Below are positions 5,720 to 11,711 of a DNA stretch of 12,717 nucleotides, piece by piece. The stretch comes from Pseudomonadota bacterium (lineage in GTDB: Bacteria; Pseudomonadota; Gammaproteobacteria; Halothiobacillales; Halothiobacillaceae), in assembly GCA_021795795.1 (NCBI GenBank), contig JAJYPA010000206.1, forward strand, positions 1 through 12,717. Reading direction: 5' to 3'. A program made the translations under genes and the position numbers. The notes beneath the pieces are model-generated. The model was not told where the DNA came from. It saw only the letters and a program-made list of their open reading frames with translations, and made no database searches. Every line of letters starts with the position of its first letter. Within the stretch, counting starts at the first letter, position 1.

Positions 5720-5806
5720 GTGGGCAAATCGCTTTCTGAGCAATATGTCGAGCGCGAAGCCAAACGCACAGAAGAGGCAGTCTCTGCCAAGGGCGAAGCT
5801 GGCTAA
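5720..5806 (+). CDS. Small cassette ORF (28 aa)
   Basis: GTG at 5720 with AAGGG at 5710-5714 (5-base spacing) opens a 28-codon frame ending in TAA at 5804-5806, inside the next attC left core. This is the gene-to-attC spacing seen in real cassettes. The peptide is highly charged and probably helical (GKSLSEQYVEREAKRTEEAV) with no cysteine or membrane segment. The Shine-Dalgarno overlaps the presumed attC core GTTAAGG, as for the gene at 3035. Not recognised; it could be a real micro-protein or a residue of a longer gene. Confidence 0.4.
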   Translation: MGKSLSEQYVEREAKRTEEAVSAKGEAG

Positions 5807-5875
5807 CCCGGCAGTCCACACGGACTGCTGCGCGATAAAGCCGCGCAGCGCCGGTGACTTACTTCTACGTTAGCA
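5801..5875 (+). other. attC site ending the small-ORF cassette
   Basis: Left core GGCTAAC at 5801-5807 and right core GTTAGCA at 5869-5875, each with one deviation from consensus; 75 bp. Strong stem CTGCGCG/CGCGCAG around an ATAAAGC loop, plus an outer CAGTCC/GGACTG arm pair. Closely related to the attC sites at 411 and 4697. Confidence 0.85.
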
Positions 5876-5896
5876 ACTGGTGAAAGAGGTTTCTGA

Positions 5897-6301
5897 ATGA
5901 ATACATTTCACGGCGGATGTTTATGTAATGCTGTGCGTTACGAAACGACTTCTGAACCATTGAATCAGAGGGTATGTCACTGTAGAGAATGCCAGAAAGC
6001 AATCGGCGCTACTTTCAACGCTCGCGTATTAATGCGTATTGAAGATGTTGCTATCACTGGCCCGATTAGCATATTTCACTCATCAGTGACTCTTGAGCGA
6101 GGCTTTTGTTCGCGTTGTGGTTCAACCATCTTTTCGCGACGAGCTTCTGCTGGAGTCATCGGATTGACAGTTGGCAGCCTCGACGATCCATCACTTTTCA
6201 GGCCGGATATGCACTTTTGGGTATCATCCAAGCAACCTTGGTTAGAAATCGCAGATGATCTACCTCAATATCCCGAAAATCCGCCATCTTCTGGTTATTA
6301 A
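5897..6301 (+). CDS. GFA/CENP-V family zinc protein (134 aa)
   Basis: Member of the glutathione-dependent formaldehyde-activating (GFA)/CENP-V fold family. The expected cysteine pattern is complete: C8-L-C10 in GGCLC, C27-H-C29-x2-C32 in VCHCREC, and C71-x2-C74 in FCSRCGS, supplying structural and labile zinc sites. WLEIADDLPQYPE near the C-terminus is also typical. Length is normal for the family. The founding enzyme adds glutathione to formaldehyde, but most homologues are uncharacterised, so the reaction here is unknown; carbon-sulfur adduct chemistry is a reasonable guess. Start ATG 5897 is supported by AAAGAGGT just upstream. The gene is more AT-rich than its neighbours, suggesting a separate origin. 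Confidence 0.92.
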   Translation: MNTFHGGCLCNAVRYETTSEPLNQRVCHCRECQKAIGATFNARVLMRIEDVAITGPISIFHSSVTLERGFCSRCGSTIFSRRASAGVIGLTVGSLDDPSLFRPDMHFWVSSKQPWLEIADDLPQYPENPPSSGY

Positions 6302-6325
6302 CTTCATGCGCCTTTACAGCAATTG

Positions 6326-6400
6326 GCCTAACAAGGCAAATCAATTCGGACGCAATACTAGCTGGCGCTCGCATTGCGCCGGTTATTCGCGGCGTTGGGC
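6326..6400 (+). other. attC site ending the GFA cassette
   Basis: Left core GCCTAAC at 6326-6332 and right core GTTGGGC at 6394-6400, 75 bp. CGGACGCAATACTAGC and GCTGGCGCTCGCATTGCGCCGG form the self-complementary interior (GCGCAATG-type arms). Confidence 0.85.
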
Positions 6401-6494
6401 CTCACAATAAATGCATACCCCATCGCCGCGAACCAGAAGAATCACGCGCTGGATTCTTCGCCAATGGAGTCGCCTCTGAGCTGACGTGTTGGGC
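6399..6494 (+). other. Minimal cassette consisting almost only of an attC
   Basis: A second GTTGGGC at 6488-6494 follows the previous core by only 94 bp, too little for a normal gene. GCCTCAC at 6399-6405 is a one-mismatch left core overlapping the previous right core. Inside lies a perfect 8-bp inverted repeat, GAAGAATC (6436-6443) and GATTCTTC (6452-6459). This fits a cassette reduced to its recombination site by an earlier deletion. Confidence 0.6.
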
Positions 6495-6509
6495 GCCGGG
6501 AGAGTAGCG

Positions 6510-6545
6510 ATGGCACGGAACGCAATCCACGAAGGTACGCGATGA
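6510..6545 (+). CDS. Putative leader ORF 1 of the pentaheme gene (11 aa)
   Basis: ATG 6510, preceded by GGGAGAG at 6498-6504, encodes MARNAIHEGTR and stops at TGA 6543-6545. The stop overlaps the ATG of the next tiny ORF (ATGA at 6542). No family applies. It may be a translated leader or a trace of a lost gene. Confidence 0.3.
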   Translation: MARNAIHEGTR

Positions 6546-6601
6546 CGCATCAAAAGAAGCTTCATCTTGTAACGAAAAAGGCGAAAGGAGTTCTCAAATG
6601 A
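6542..6601 (+). CDS. Putative leader ORF 2 of the pentaheme gene (19 aa)
   Basis: ATG 6542 encodes the basic peptide MTHQKKLHLVTKKAKGVLK and ends with TGA 6599-6601, overlapping the ATG of the cytochrome gene at 6598 (ATGA). The Shine-Dalgarno of the large gene (AAAGGAG, 6584-6590) lies within this ORF, a layout typical of translational coupling. Existence as a protein is unproven. Confidence 0.35.
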   Translation: MTHQKKLHLVTKKAKGVLK

Positions 6602-8682
6602 CTGCTACCAAATTTTTTCTGGAGGCGATTCTTGGCGCGTCTCTGCTTTTCAGCCACGGCGCCCAGGCCATCGAGCATACGCCGGCGGGGGAAAATACCG
6701 CTTCGCAAGTTGCAGCGGCTTCCGGAGAGAAACCCGAACTGATCAAGCGCGGGAAGTATGTGGCCGTTCTGGGGGACTGCATCGCCTGCCACACCGCACC
6801 CAATGGAAAATTGATGTCCGGCGGATTGGAACTCAAGACACCAATGGGCTCGGTTTATTCCACCAATATCACTCCTGATGCCCAAACGGGCATTGGCCGG
6901 TATTCCTTCGCTCAATTCGACCGCGCCATGCGCAAGGGAGTCGCCGCCGACGGGCGCAATCTGTACCCCGCCATGCCCTACCCGTCCTACGCCAAGATGA
7001 CAGACGGAGACATGCACGCGTTGTACGCTTATCTCATGCGGGGAGTCGCGCCGGTCAACCAGCCCAACAAGCTTGCGAAGATGTCCTGGCCGTTCAGTAT
7101 GCGTTGGGGCTTATCACTCTGGAACTGGGCGTTCCTTGATGACACACCTTTCAAGCCGGATGCAACCCGGGATGCCGTGTGGAACCGCGGTGCCTATCTG
7201 GCACAGGGACTGGGACATTGCGGTGCCTGCCACACGCCGCGCGGCATTGCCTTTCAAGAAAAAGCCATGACTCAGGAGGGGGCTAAAGGCAAATTCTATC
7301 TTGCGGGCGAAACGGTAGAGGGCTGGCGGGCACTCAGCCTGCGCAACCTATGGACAGCGGAAGATACGGTTGCGCTGCTGAAGACGGGACAGAATCGCTA
7401 CGGCAGCATTTCCGGCAGCATGGTCGAGGTGATCCACCACAGCACGCAGCACTTCAGCGATGCTGATTTGACGGCCATCGCCACCTATCTGAAATCGCTG
7501 CCGCCGGGCAAGGACGAGTTGCCCCCGCCCGCCGTGCCGGCCAAGGTCGCCGCATCGGCAATCCCGGCCGGGCTTTTCTCCACGCGGGGCGGGTTGGGAT
7601 ATGTGCAGTTCTGTACCGATTGCCATCGTCTGGATGGCGCCGGCGTAAAAGGAATCTTCCCGTCGTTGGTGCGGAACCCTTCTATAGTATCGCCTGACCC
7701 GGCGACACTTCTTCATATTTCCCTGACGGGTTGGAAAACAGCGCAAACGGCGGCGCATCCGCGCGTATACACCATGCCGGGCTTTAGCCGGCTGTCCGAT
7801 CAGGAATTGGCTGAAATCCTGAGCTTCGTGCGCGAAAGTTGGGGCAACAACGCGGGGCCGATCAACGCTTCCCAGATTAAAAAATATCGCGCGCAACTCG
7901 CCCCCAAGGACACCGATTCGTCCCGATTCGAAACGCCGCGTTTGGCGAATATGCTGAGGGAGCCCAATGCCGGGCAGTTGGTCCGTGGTATGCGTCTGCA
8001 TCTTGAAACCAGGGCATTGCTGCCGCAGAACGTCGGCAATGCATTGAATTGCACAAGCTGCCATCTCAATGCAGGCACCGTGGCGGGGGGTTCGCCTTTC
8101 GTGGGTGTGTCTGCCTTCTTTCCGGGCTACGCCTCGCGTGCAGGACGGATCATCACACTCGAGGACCGGATCAATGGCTGCTTCCTGCGCTCAATGAACG
8201 GCAAGCCGCTGCCGGTGAAATCCGTGGACATGCAGGCGATGGTGGCCTATTTCAATTGGATGAAAGGGAAAACCAGGCCAGAGGATAAAGTCGCCGGCCG
8301 CGGCGTGGGCAAGATCGATATGGCGATAAAACCGGATGTCGAAAACGGCAAGAATATCTATTCGGCACAGTGTGCGGTGTGCCACGGCAAGGAAGGTGAA
8401 GGCCTGAAACAGGCGGACGGTCGTTACGTCTATCCTCCTCTGTGGGGAGACAATTCATTCAACATCGGCGCAGGCATGGCCCGCACGTACACAGCGGCGG
8501 CATTTGTAAAGCGGAACATGCCGATAGGATTCCACGAAAAGTTTCCGTTGGGACAAGGCGGCCTTTCCGATCAGGAGGCCGTCGACGTGGCAGAGTATTT
8601 CTCGCATCAGCCACGCCCGGATTTCCAGGCCAAAGTGAAGGATTGGCCGAAGGATAAAAAACCGCAAGACGCGCGATATTGA
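6598..8682 (+). CDS. Pentaheme c-type cytochrome: triheme cytochrome fused to a TsdA-like thiosulfate dehydrogenase domain (694 aa)
   Basis: Predicted periplasmic protein with a Sec signal (residues 1-24, cleavage after AQA). Five CxxCH heme sites: C61-C64-H65, C208-C211-H212, C339-C342-H343, C485-C488-H489 and C592-C595-H596. Residues about 45-415 resemble the triheme cytochrome subunit of membrane alcohol/gluconate dehydrogenases, with likely distal Met at 126, 274 and 393. Residues about 455-694 match diheme TsdA: LNCTSCHLNAG, then RINGCFLRSMNG with Cys528 as the unusual heme ligand, and VKRNMP with Met641 for the second heme. TsdA couples two thiosulfates to tetrathionate, releasing two electrons, or runs in reverse; the N-terminal hemes would carry the electrons. 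Strong AAAGGAG before ATG 6598. No terminal-oxidase or alcohol-dehydrogenase partner is nearby. Cassette-borne. Confidence 0.9.
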   Translation: MTATKFFLEAILGASLLFSHGAQAIEHTPAGENTASQVAAASGEKPELIKRGKYVAVLGDCIACHTAPNGKLMSGGLELKTPMGSVYSTNITPDAQTGIGRYSFAQFDRAMRKGVAADGRNLYPAMPYPSYAKMTDGDMHALYAYLMRGVAPVNQPNKLAKMSWPFSMRWGLSLWNWAFLDDTPFKPDATRDAVWNRGAYLAQGLGHCGACHTPRGIAFQEKAMTQEGAKGKFYLAGETVEGWRALSLRNLWTAEDTVALLKTGQNRYGSISGSMVEVIHHSTQHFSDADLTAIATYLKSLPPGKDELPPPAVPAKVAASAIPAGLFSTRGGLGYVQFCTDCHRLDGAGVKGIFPSLVRNPSIVSPDPATLLHISLTGWKTAQTAAHPRVYTMPGFSRLSDQELAEILSFVRESWGNNAGPINASQIKKYRAQLAPKDTDSSRFETPRLANMLREPNAGQLVRGMRLHLETRALLPQNVGNALNCTSCHLNAGTVAGGSPFVGVSAFFPGYASRAGRIITLEDRINGCFLRSMNGKPLPVKSVDMQAMVAYFNWMKGKTRPEDKVAGRGVGKIDMAIKPDVENGKNIYSAQCAVCHGKEGEGLKQADGRYVYPPLWGDNSFNIGAGMARTYTAAAFVKRNMPIGFHEKFPLGQGGLSDQEAVDVAEYFSHQPRPDFQAKVKDWPKDKKPQDARY

Positions 8683-8689
8683 TGAAAAT

Positions 8690-8764
8690 GCCCGACCGCT
8701 TCCGGCGGATCGGCTGCAAGCGGCGCTTCGCACCGCGCGCGTCCGCTAAACTTCGACATTGGGC
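8690..8764 (+). other. Degenerate attC ending the cytochrome cassette
   Basis: Position, 75-bp length and stem (CAAGCGGCGCTTCGCACCGCGCG region) fit an attC, but both cores are mutated: GCCCGAC at 8690-8696 and ATTGGGC at 8758-8764. The G at the crossover position of the right core is lost, so recombination here should be poor or absent. Confidence 0.75.
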
Positions 8765-8782
8765 GTCATGAAGAGGATAGCG

Positions 8783-9148
8783 ATGATTCTTGAAGTTGCA
8801 TTGCTGAACGTACGGTCCGGCGAGGGTCCTGCATTTGAGCAAGCATTCGCGCAAGCTCAAGCCATCATCGCGTCGATGCCAGGCTATCTCTCCCATCAGC
8901 TCCAGCACTGCCTTGAAACCGCGAATAAGTATGTTCTGCTGGTCCAATGGCAAACGCTTGAAGATCACACGGTTGGATTTCGTCAGTCGCCTCAGTATCA
9001 AGAATGGGAGCGGCTCCTTCACCACTTCTATGAGCCGTTTCCAACGGTAGAGCACTACGAGCTGGTGCTCGCCAGTGTTGCCGCCCAACAGGAGGGCGCT
9101 CCAGCCGACGTATCTGTCGACGCTTCGCGTCGCCAGAGCCGCGGCTGA
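8783..9148 (+). CDS. ABM-fold (antibiotic biosynthesis monooxygenase-like) protein (121 aa)
   Basis: Small ferredoxin-like alpha+beta protein of the ABM superfamily. The signature layout is visible: first strand ILEVALLNVRSGEG, helix FEQAFAQAQAIIASMPGYLSHQLQ, then KYVLLVQWQTLEDHTVGFRQSPQYQEW and the final PTVEHYELV strand. Homologues are cofactor-free monooxygenases, heme-degrading enzymes or uncharacterised stress proteins; the substrate here is unknown. ATG 8783 is preferred because AGAGGA (8772-8777) sits 5 bases before it; ATG 8768 is the alternative. From residue 101 on, the C-terminal 21 residues (rich in Ala, Ser, Arg) are encoded by the following attC and are probably not part of the fold. 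Confidence 0.88.
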   Translation: MILEVALLNVRSGEGPAFEQAFAQAQAIIASMPGYLSHQLQHCLETANKYVLLVQWQTLEDHTVGFRQSPQYQEWERLLHHFYEPFPTVEHYELVLASVAAQQEGAPADVSVDASRRQSRG

Positions 9149-9163
9149 GCTTGGTCGTTGGGG
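9083..9163 (+). other. attC site ending the ABM cassette
   Basis: Left core GCCCAAC at 9083-9089 and right core GTTGGGG at 9157-9163 (G in place of the final pyrimidine), 81 bp. GGCGCTCCAGCCGACG arm against CGTCGCCAGAGCCGCGG, plus a GACGCTTCGCGTC hairpin. The stop codon of the ABM gene lies inside it. Confidence 0.85.
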
Positions 9164-9220
9164 TGGCTTGAGACCTGAAGCTAGTAGAGATTGGCAAAGC
9201 AGCATGGAGAGGTACGTACA

Positions 9221-9589
9221 ATGATCGATTCAACATGGGCGCATGAGTTCGCACGGGAATGGATAGCGGCATGGAATTCCCATGACCTCGAACTCATTCT
9301 GTCGCATTATGTGGATGACTTTGAAATGGCATCGCCCCTTATCATCGAGCGCATGCAGGAACCCACCGGAAAACTGAAGGGCAAGGAGCAGATCAGGCCG
9401 TATTGGCAGAAAGGCCTCGCTGCGGTGCCACCGCTGAAATTCGAGCTACTCGACGTTTATGCGGGTGTGGACAGCATTGTGATCCATTACCGTAGCGTCC
9501 ACCGCAAGATGGTTTGCGAAGCGCTATTCTTTAACGCGCAACGCAAAGTAGTGCGGGGGGCTGCCCATTATGGAGGCGCAGCCGAATAA
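9221..9589 (+). CDS. SnoaL/NTF2-like family protein (122 aa)
   Basis: Cystatin-like alpha+beta cone fold typical of SnoaL-like proteins. It starts with the amphipathic helix FAREWIAAWNSHDLELILSHYVDDFEM, the classic NTF2-like opening, followed by GKEQIRPYWQKGLAAVPPLKFELLDVYAG and the beta strands SIVIHYRSVHRKM and EALFFN. Members include polyketide cyclases, ketosteroid isomerase relatives and many uncharacterised ligand-binding proteins, so no reaction is assigned. Length is normal. Start ATG 9221 is supported by GGAGAGG about 9 bases upstream; an in-frame TTG at 9191 is possible. Stop TAA 9587-9589 lies in a weak attC left core. This is the last gene of the array. Confidence 0.9.
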   Translation: MIDSTWAHEFAREWIAAWNSHDLELILSHYVDDFEMASPLIIERMQEPTGKLKGKEQIRPYWQKGLAAVPPLKFELLDVYAGVDSIVIHYRSVHRKMVCEALFFNAQRKVVRGAAHYGGAAE

Positions 9590-9660
9590 CGATGCCTGTC
9601 AGTACAGGGCGCATGCTTCCATCGCTCACGACAAATCGCGAGCATGTGGAAACGTTCAGC
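9584..9660 (+). other. Degenerate attC ending the SnoaL-like cassette
   Basis: GAATAAC at 9584-9590 and GTTCAGC at 9654-9660 are weak cores, but GCTTCCATCGCTC and GCGAGCATGTGGAAAC between them are imperfectly complementary, as in an attC. It probably marks the distal end of the recognisable array. Confidence 0.5.
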
Positions 9661-9852
9661 GCCGCTTGGCCGCGGACGCTCCAGGCTTATGCCCAACGTG
9701 TGGGGCAGGCATGGTCTACGTACAGTGAAGAACGGGGATAAAGCAGGTAGCCAATTTTTGGGGGCGCTCCGAGTTTCCGAAATGCCGTGCTATCCAAAAC
9801 GTTACCTAACCTGCCAGTCGAGAGGGAGCAAACATGCCGGCATGATGGTTCG
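9661..9852. other. Intergenic stretch, no gene seen
   Basis: Only traces are present. GCCCAAC at 9691-9697 and ACCTAAC at 9804-9810 look like attC left cores, and GTTACCT sits at 9801-9807, but no convincing palindrome joins them. AGAGGGAGC followed by ATG at 9834 looks like a gene start, yet the frame stops after three codons. Probably eroded cassette remains. Confidence 0.45.
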
Positions 9853-9943
9853 GCCCAACCATTCGCTCGAGGCGACCCTTCACGGCCTGGCACTTGGGCC
9901 GCGCGGCCGGCTGTTGCGCGCGCCGGCGCACTTTGCGCTAGAG
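9853..9943 (+). other. attC relic at the array-chromosome junction
   Basis: GCCCAAC at 9853-9859 is a perfect left core, and CTTTGCGCTAGAG near 9931-9943 closely mirrors CTTTGCGTTAGGA of the attC at 2969-3028, with GTT changed to GCT. The interior is highly GC-rich and self-complementary (GGGCCGCGCGGCC, GCGCGCCGGCGC). Probably no longer recombinogenic. Confidence 0.55.
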
Positions 9944-9982
9944 TTCGTCGTGTAATCGATCGTTCAACCAGGGGGAGACAAC

Positions 9983-10261
9983 ATGAAAAAACAGATCGTC
10001 CGCATTTCGCCTGTCCAGACAGCCAAGGTGATGGCGCTGCTTTACTTGATCATTTCGCTGCCTTTCGCGCTCTTGATGGCGGCCTCGTTCTCGTTCGCGC
10101 CCGGCCCCAAGCCGCCCATCGCCGGGATGATGATTTTCCTGCCCGTCATCTATATGGTATTCGGATTCGTCTTCACGATCATCGGCGCCTGGATATACAA
10201 CCTTGTGGCGAAGTGGGTCGGCGGCATCGAGTTCACCACCTCCGAGACCGGAAACGCCTGA
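9983..10261 (+). CDS. Small two-TM membrane protein, DUF3566-like (92 aa)
   Basis: Short membrane protein with two hydrophobic segments (about residues 16-38, MALLYLIISLPFALLMAASF, and about 49-72, MIFLPVIYMVFGFVFTIIGA). A basic N-terminus precedes them, MKKQIVRISPVQTAKV, and the WIYNLVAKWVGGIEFTT tail follows. This pattern is common in small proteobacterial membrane proteins resembling DUF3566; function unknown. GGGGGAG at 9971-9977 gives a good Shine-Dalgarno for ATG 9983. It lies beyond the last attC relic, so it is probably resident chromosome, and its GC level matches the genes to the right. Family name moderately sure. Confidence 0.8.
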   Translation: MKKQIVRISPVQTAKVMALLYLIISLPFALLMAASFSFAPGPKPPIAGMMIFLPVIYMVFGFVFTIIGAWIYNLVAKWVGGIEFTTSETGNA

Positions 10262-10290
10262 GCTGCATGTGAGGCCGCGGCAGCGCACGG

Positions 10291-10713
10291 ATGAAGCCAA
10301 GGATCAGTCTCATCACGCTCGGCGTCGAGGATCTGGCGGCGTCGCTGCGGTTTTATCGCGACGGCATGGGCCTCGCGACGCAGGGCATCATCGGCACGGA
10401 ATTCGAGTCCGGGGCAGTTGTCTTTTTTGAGCTGCAGGCCAACTTCAAGCTGGCGCTCTATCCGCGGGTGAGCCTTTCGAAGGACGCCGGCCTGTCCGCT
10501 GGCGCAGCGGGTCCGGCGGCGTTCAGCCTTGGGCATAACGTATCGTCGAAAGCCGAGGTCGACGAGGTCATGGCGCAGGCCCGGCAGGCCGGGGCGGTCA
10601 TCGTGAAACCTGCGCAGGCCACGTTCTGGGGCGGCTACGCGGGATATTTCCAGGACCCGGACGGCCATTTGTGGGAAGTCGCCTGGAATCCGCAATGGCC
10701 CGTCCGGGACTGA
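10291..10713 (+). CDS. VOC/glyoxalase family protein (140 aa)
   Basis: VOC-fold protein with paired modules: ISLITLGVEDLAASLRFYRD at residues 5-24 and AEVDEVMAQARQAGAVIVK at 88-106. The closing strand reads YFQDPDGHLWEVAWNP at 119-134, with Glu129 at the usual metal-ligand position. FWGGYAGYFQDPDGHLWEV is typical of the YraH/PhnB-like group of uncharacterised VOC proteins. Predicted cytosolic and dimeric like its family; substrate unknown. It is distinct from the cassette VOC gene at 2509 and lacks any attC. ATG 10291 lies 29 bp after the preceding stop with only a weak ribosome site, so it may be co-transcribed with the small membrane protein. Confidence 0.92.
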   Translation: MKPRISLITLGVEDLAASLRFYRDGMGLATQGIIGTEFESGAVVFFELQANFKLALYPRVSLSKDAGLSAGAAGPAAFSLGHNVSSKAEVDEVMAQARQAGAVIVKPAQATFWGGYAGYFQDPDGHLWEVAWNPQWPVRD

Positions 10714-10805
10714 GTCGTCACGCACGCCTCGGGCTGCGCGATTTTCCGTTACGCGACACGAAGCGATTCAGGTCACGCTAGCCGGATGCAGGAAGGAAAA
10801 CGTTC

Positions 10806-11684
10806 ATGACCCGTGCGCGCATCGTTGCCCTGACGTCCGCCGCGATGCTGGCATTCGCGGGGAATTCCCTGCTCTGCCGGGTCGCGCTCAAACATACCCG
10901 CATCGATCCGGCGAGCTTCACCTCGATCCGCCTGCTCTCCGGCGCGGTAACGCTTTGGTTCGTGGCGCGCGCGCGGCGCGGCCATGCGGCGGGCCGGGGA
11001 AACTGGCTGTCCGCACTGGCCCTGTTTGCGTATGCGGCCGGCTTTTCCTTTGCCTATGTGAGCCTGCCTGCGGCCACGGGCGCGCTGCTGCTCTTTGGCG
11101 CGGTCCAGGCCACCATGATCGGCCACGGAATCCGGGCGGGCGAGCGCCTGGGGCGATGGCAGCTGGTCGGCCTGGCGCTTGCTTTCGCGGGGCTTGTCGG
11201 GTTGCTGCTGCCCGGCATGTCGGCCCCGCCGCTGCCTGGCTCCGCGTTGATGCTGGGCGCCGGGCTCGCCTGGGGCATCTATTCCTTGCGCGGCAAGGGC
11301 AAGGGGGATCCGGCCCGGGTCACGGCGGGCAATTTCCTGCGCGCCGTGCCGGTCGCGGCCGCATTGAACCTGTTCACGGTGAACGCGGCCAGTCTGGATC
11401 ATGCGGGAATCGGGTACGCGGTTCTGTCGGGTGCGCTGGCGTCCGGGATCGGCTACGCGATCTGGTACACGGCCTTGCCCGCCCTGAAGGCCACCCACGC
11501 TTCGATCGTGCAACTCAGCGTTCCCGTGATCGCGGCCCTGGGGGGCATCGCCTTTCTCGGCGAAGCCCTGACCCTGCGGCTGGCGTTGGCCTCCACCGCC
11601 ATTCTCGGCGGCATTGCGCTGGTCATCCTGGAGAAACAGGCTGTGCGTGGCGCCGAACGCATTGTTCCGGCGGGCCGCCCGTGA
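10806..11684 (+). CDS. EamA/DMT-superfamily transporter (292 aa)
   Basis: Drug/metabolite transporter with about ten TM helices arranged as two EamA repeats, residues about 5-130 and 145-285. Typical marks are AGNSLLCRVALKH at the end of helix 1, SFTSIRLLSGAVTLWFVA in helix 2, and the second-repeat GYAIWYTALPALKATHASIVQ and VPVIAALGGIAFLGEALT. Family members mostly export amino acids, purines or other metabolites; the substrate is not predictable. AGGAAGG about 8 bases before ATG 10806 supports the start. High GC as in the surrounding chromosome. The downstream DUF488 gene begins 27 bp later, so the two may be one transcript. Confidence 0.92.
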   Translation: MTRARIVALTSAAMLAFAGNSLLCRVALKHTRIDPASFTSIRLLSGAVTLWFVARARRGHAAGRGNWLSALALFAYAAGFSFAYVSLPAATGALLLFGAVQATMIGHGIRAGERLGRWQLVGLALAFAGLVGLLLPGMSAPPLPGSALMLGAGLAWGIYSLRGKGKGDPARVTAGNFLRAVPVAAALNLFTVNAASLDHAGIGYAVLSGALASGIGYAIWYTALPALKATHASIVQLSVPVIAALGGIAFLGEALTLRLALASTAILGGIALVILEKQAVRGAERIVPAGRP

Positions 11685-11711
11685 TGCGCGGCATCTGAAT
11701 TTCCTTCCGGC

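Larger units (their letters stand above)
1..9660 (+). mobile_element. Integron gene-cassette array (distal part, no intI or attI in window)
   Basis: About fourteen cassette-like units lie head to tail, all genes on +, each ending in an attC-like imperfect palindrome with RYYYAAC at its left and GTTRRRY at its right. Right-hand cores seen: GTTGGGC at 474, 2487, 4171, 4760, 6394 and 6488; GTTGGGT at 1336; GTTAGAC at 1846; GTTAGGA at 3022; GTTAAGG at 5707; GTTAGCA at 5869. Degenerate cores are at 8758, 9157 and 9654. Genes are small, unrelated and promoterless, as expected for cassettes. The varied but partly shared attC sequences suggest a chromosomal integron rather than a resistance integron. 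No integrase or attI is visible; both are inferred to lie left of position 1. The left end is open, and the right end is placed at the last attC with a gene in front of it. Confidence 0.93.

Noticed and set aside
8459..9205. Minus-strand frame of about 248 codons
   Set aside because: It crosses the cytochrome C-terminus, the degenerate attC and the ABM gene on the other strand, and has no recognisable domain.
411..9660. CRISPR-like regular repeats
   Set aside because: The repeated elements are 60-128 bp, variable and palindromic with recombination cores, and the spacers are genes of varied length; this is a cassette array, not CRISPR.
9644..9955. 103-codon + strand frame at the array end
   Set aside because: It only translates attC remnants and junction sequence; the apparent similarity to many short database proteins would reflect translated attC-type repeats.
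10773..11698. Long alternative frames on both strands over the EamA transporter
   Set aside because: Expected by-products of high GC; translations are Arg/Gly/Ala-rich and lack the membrane pattern seen in the true frame.
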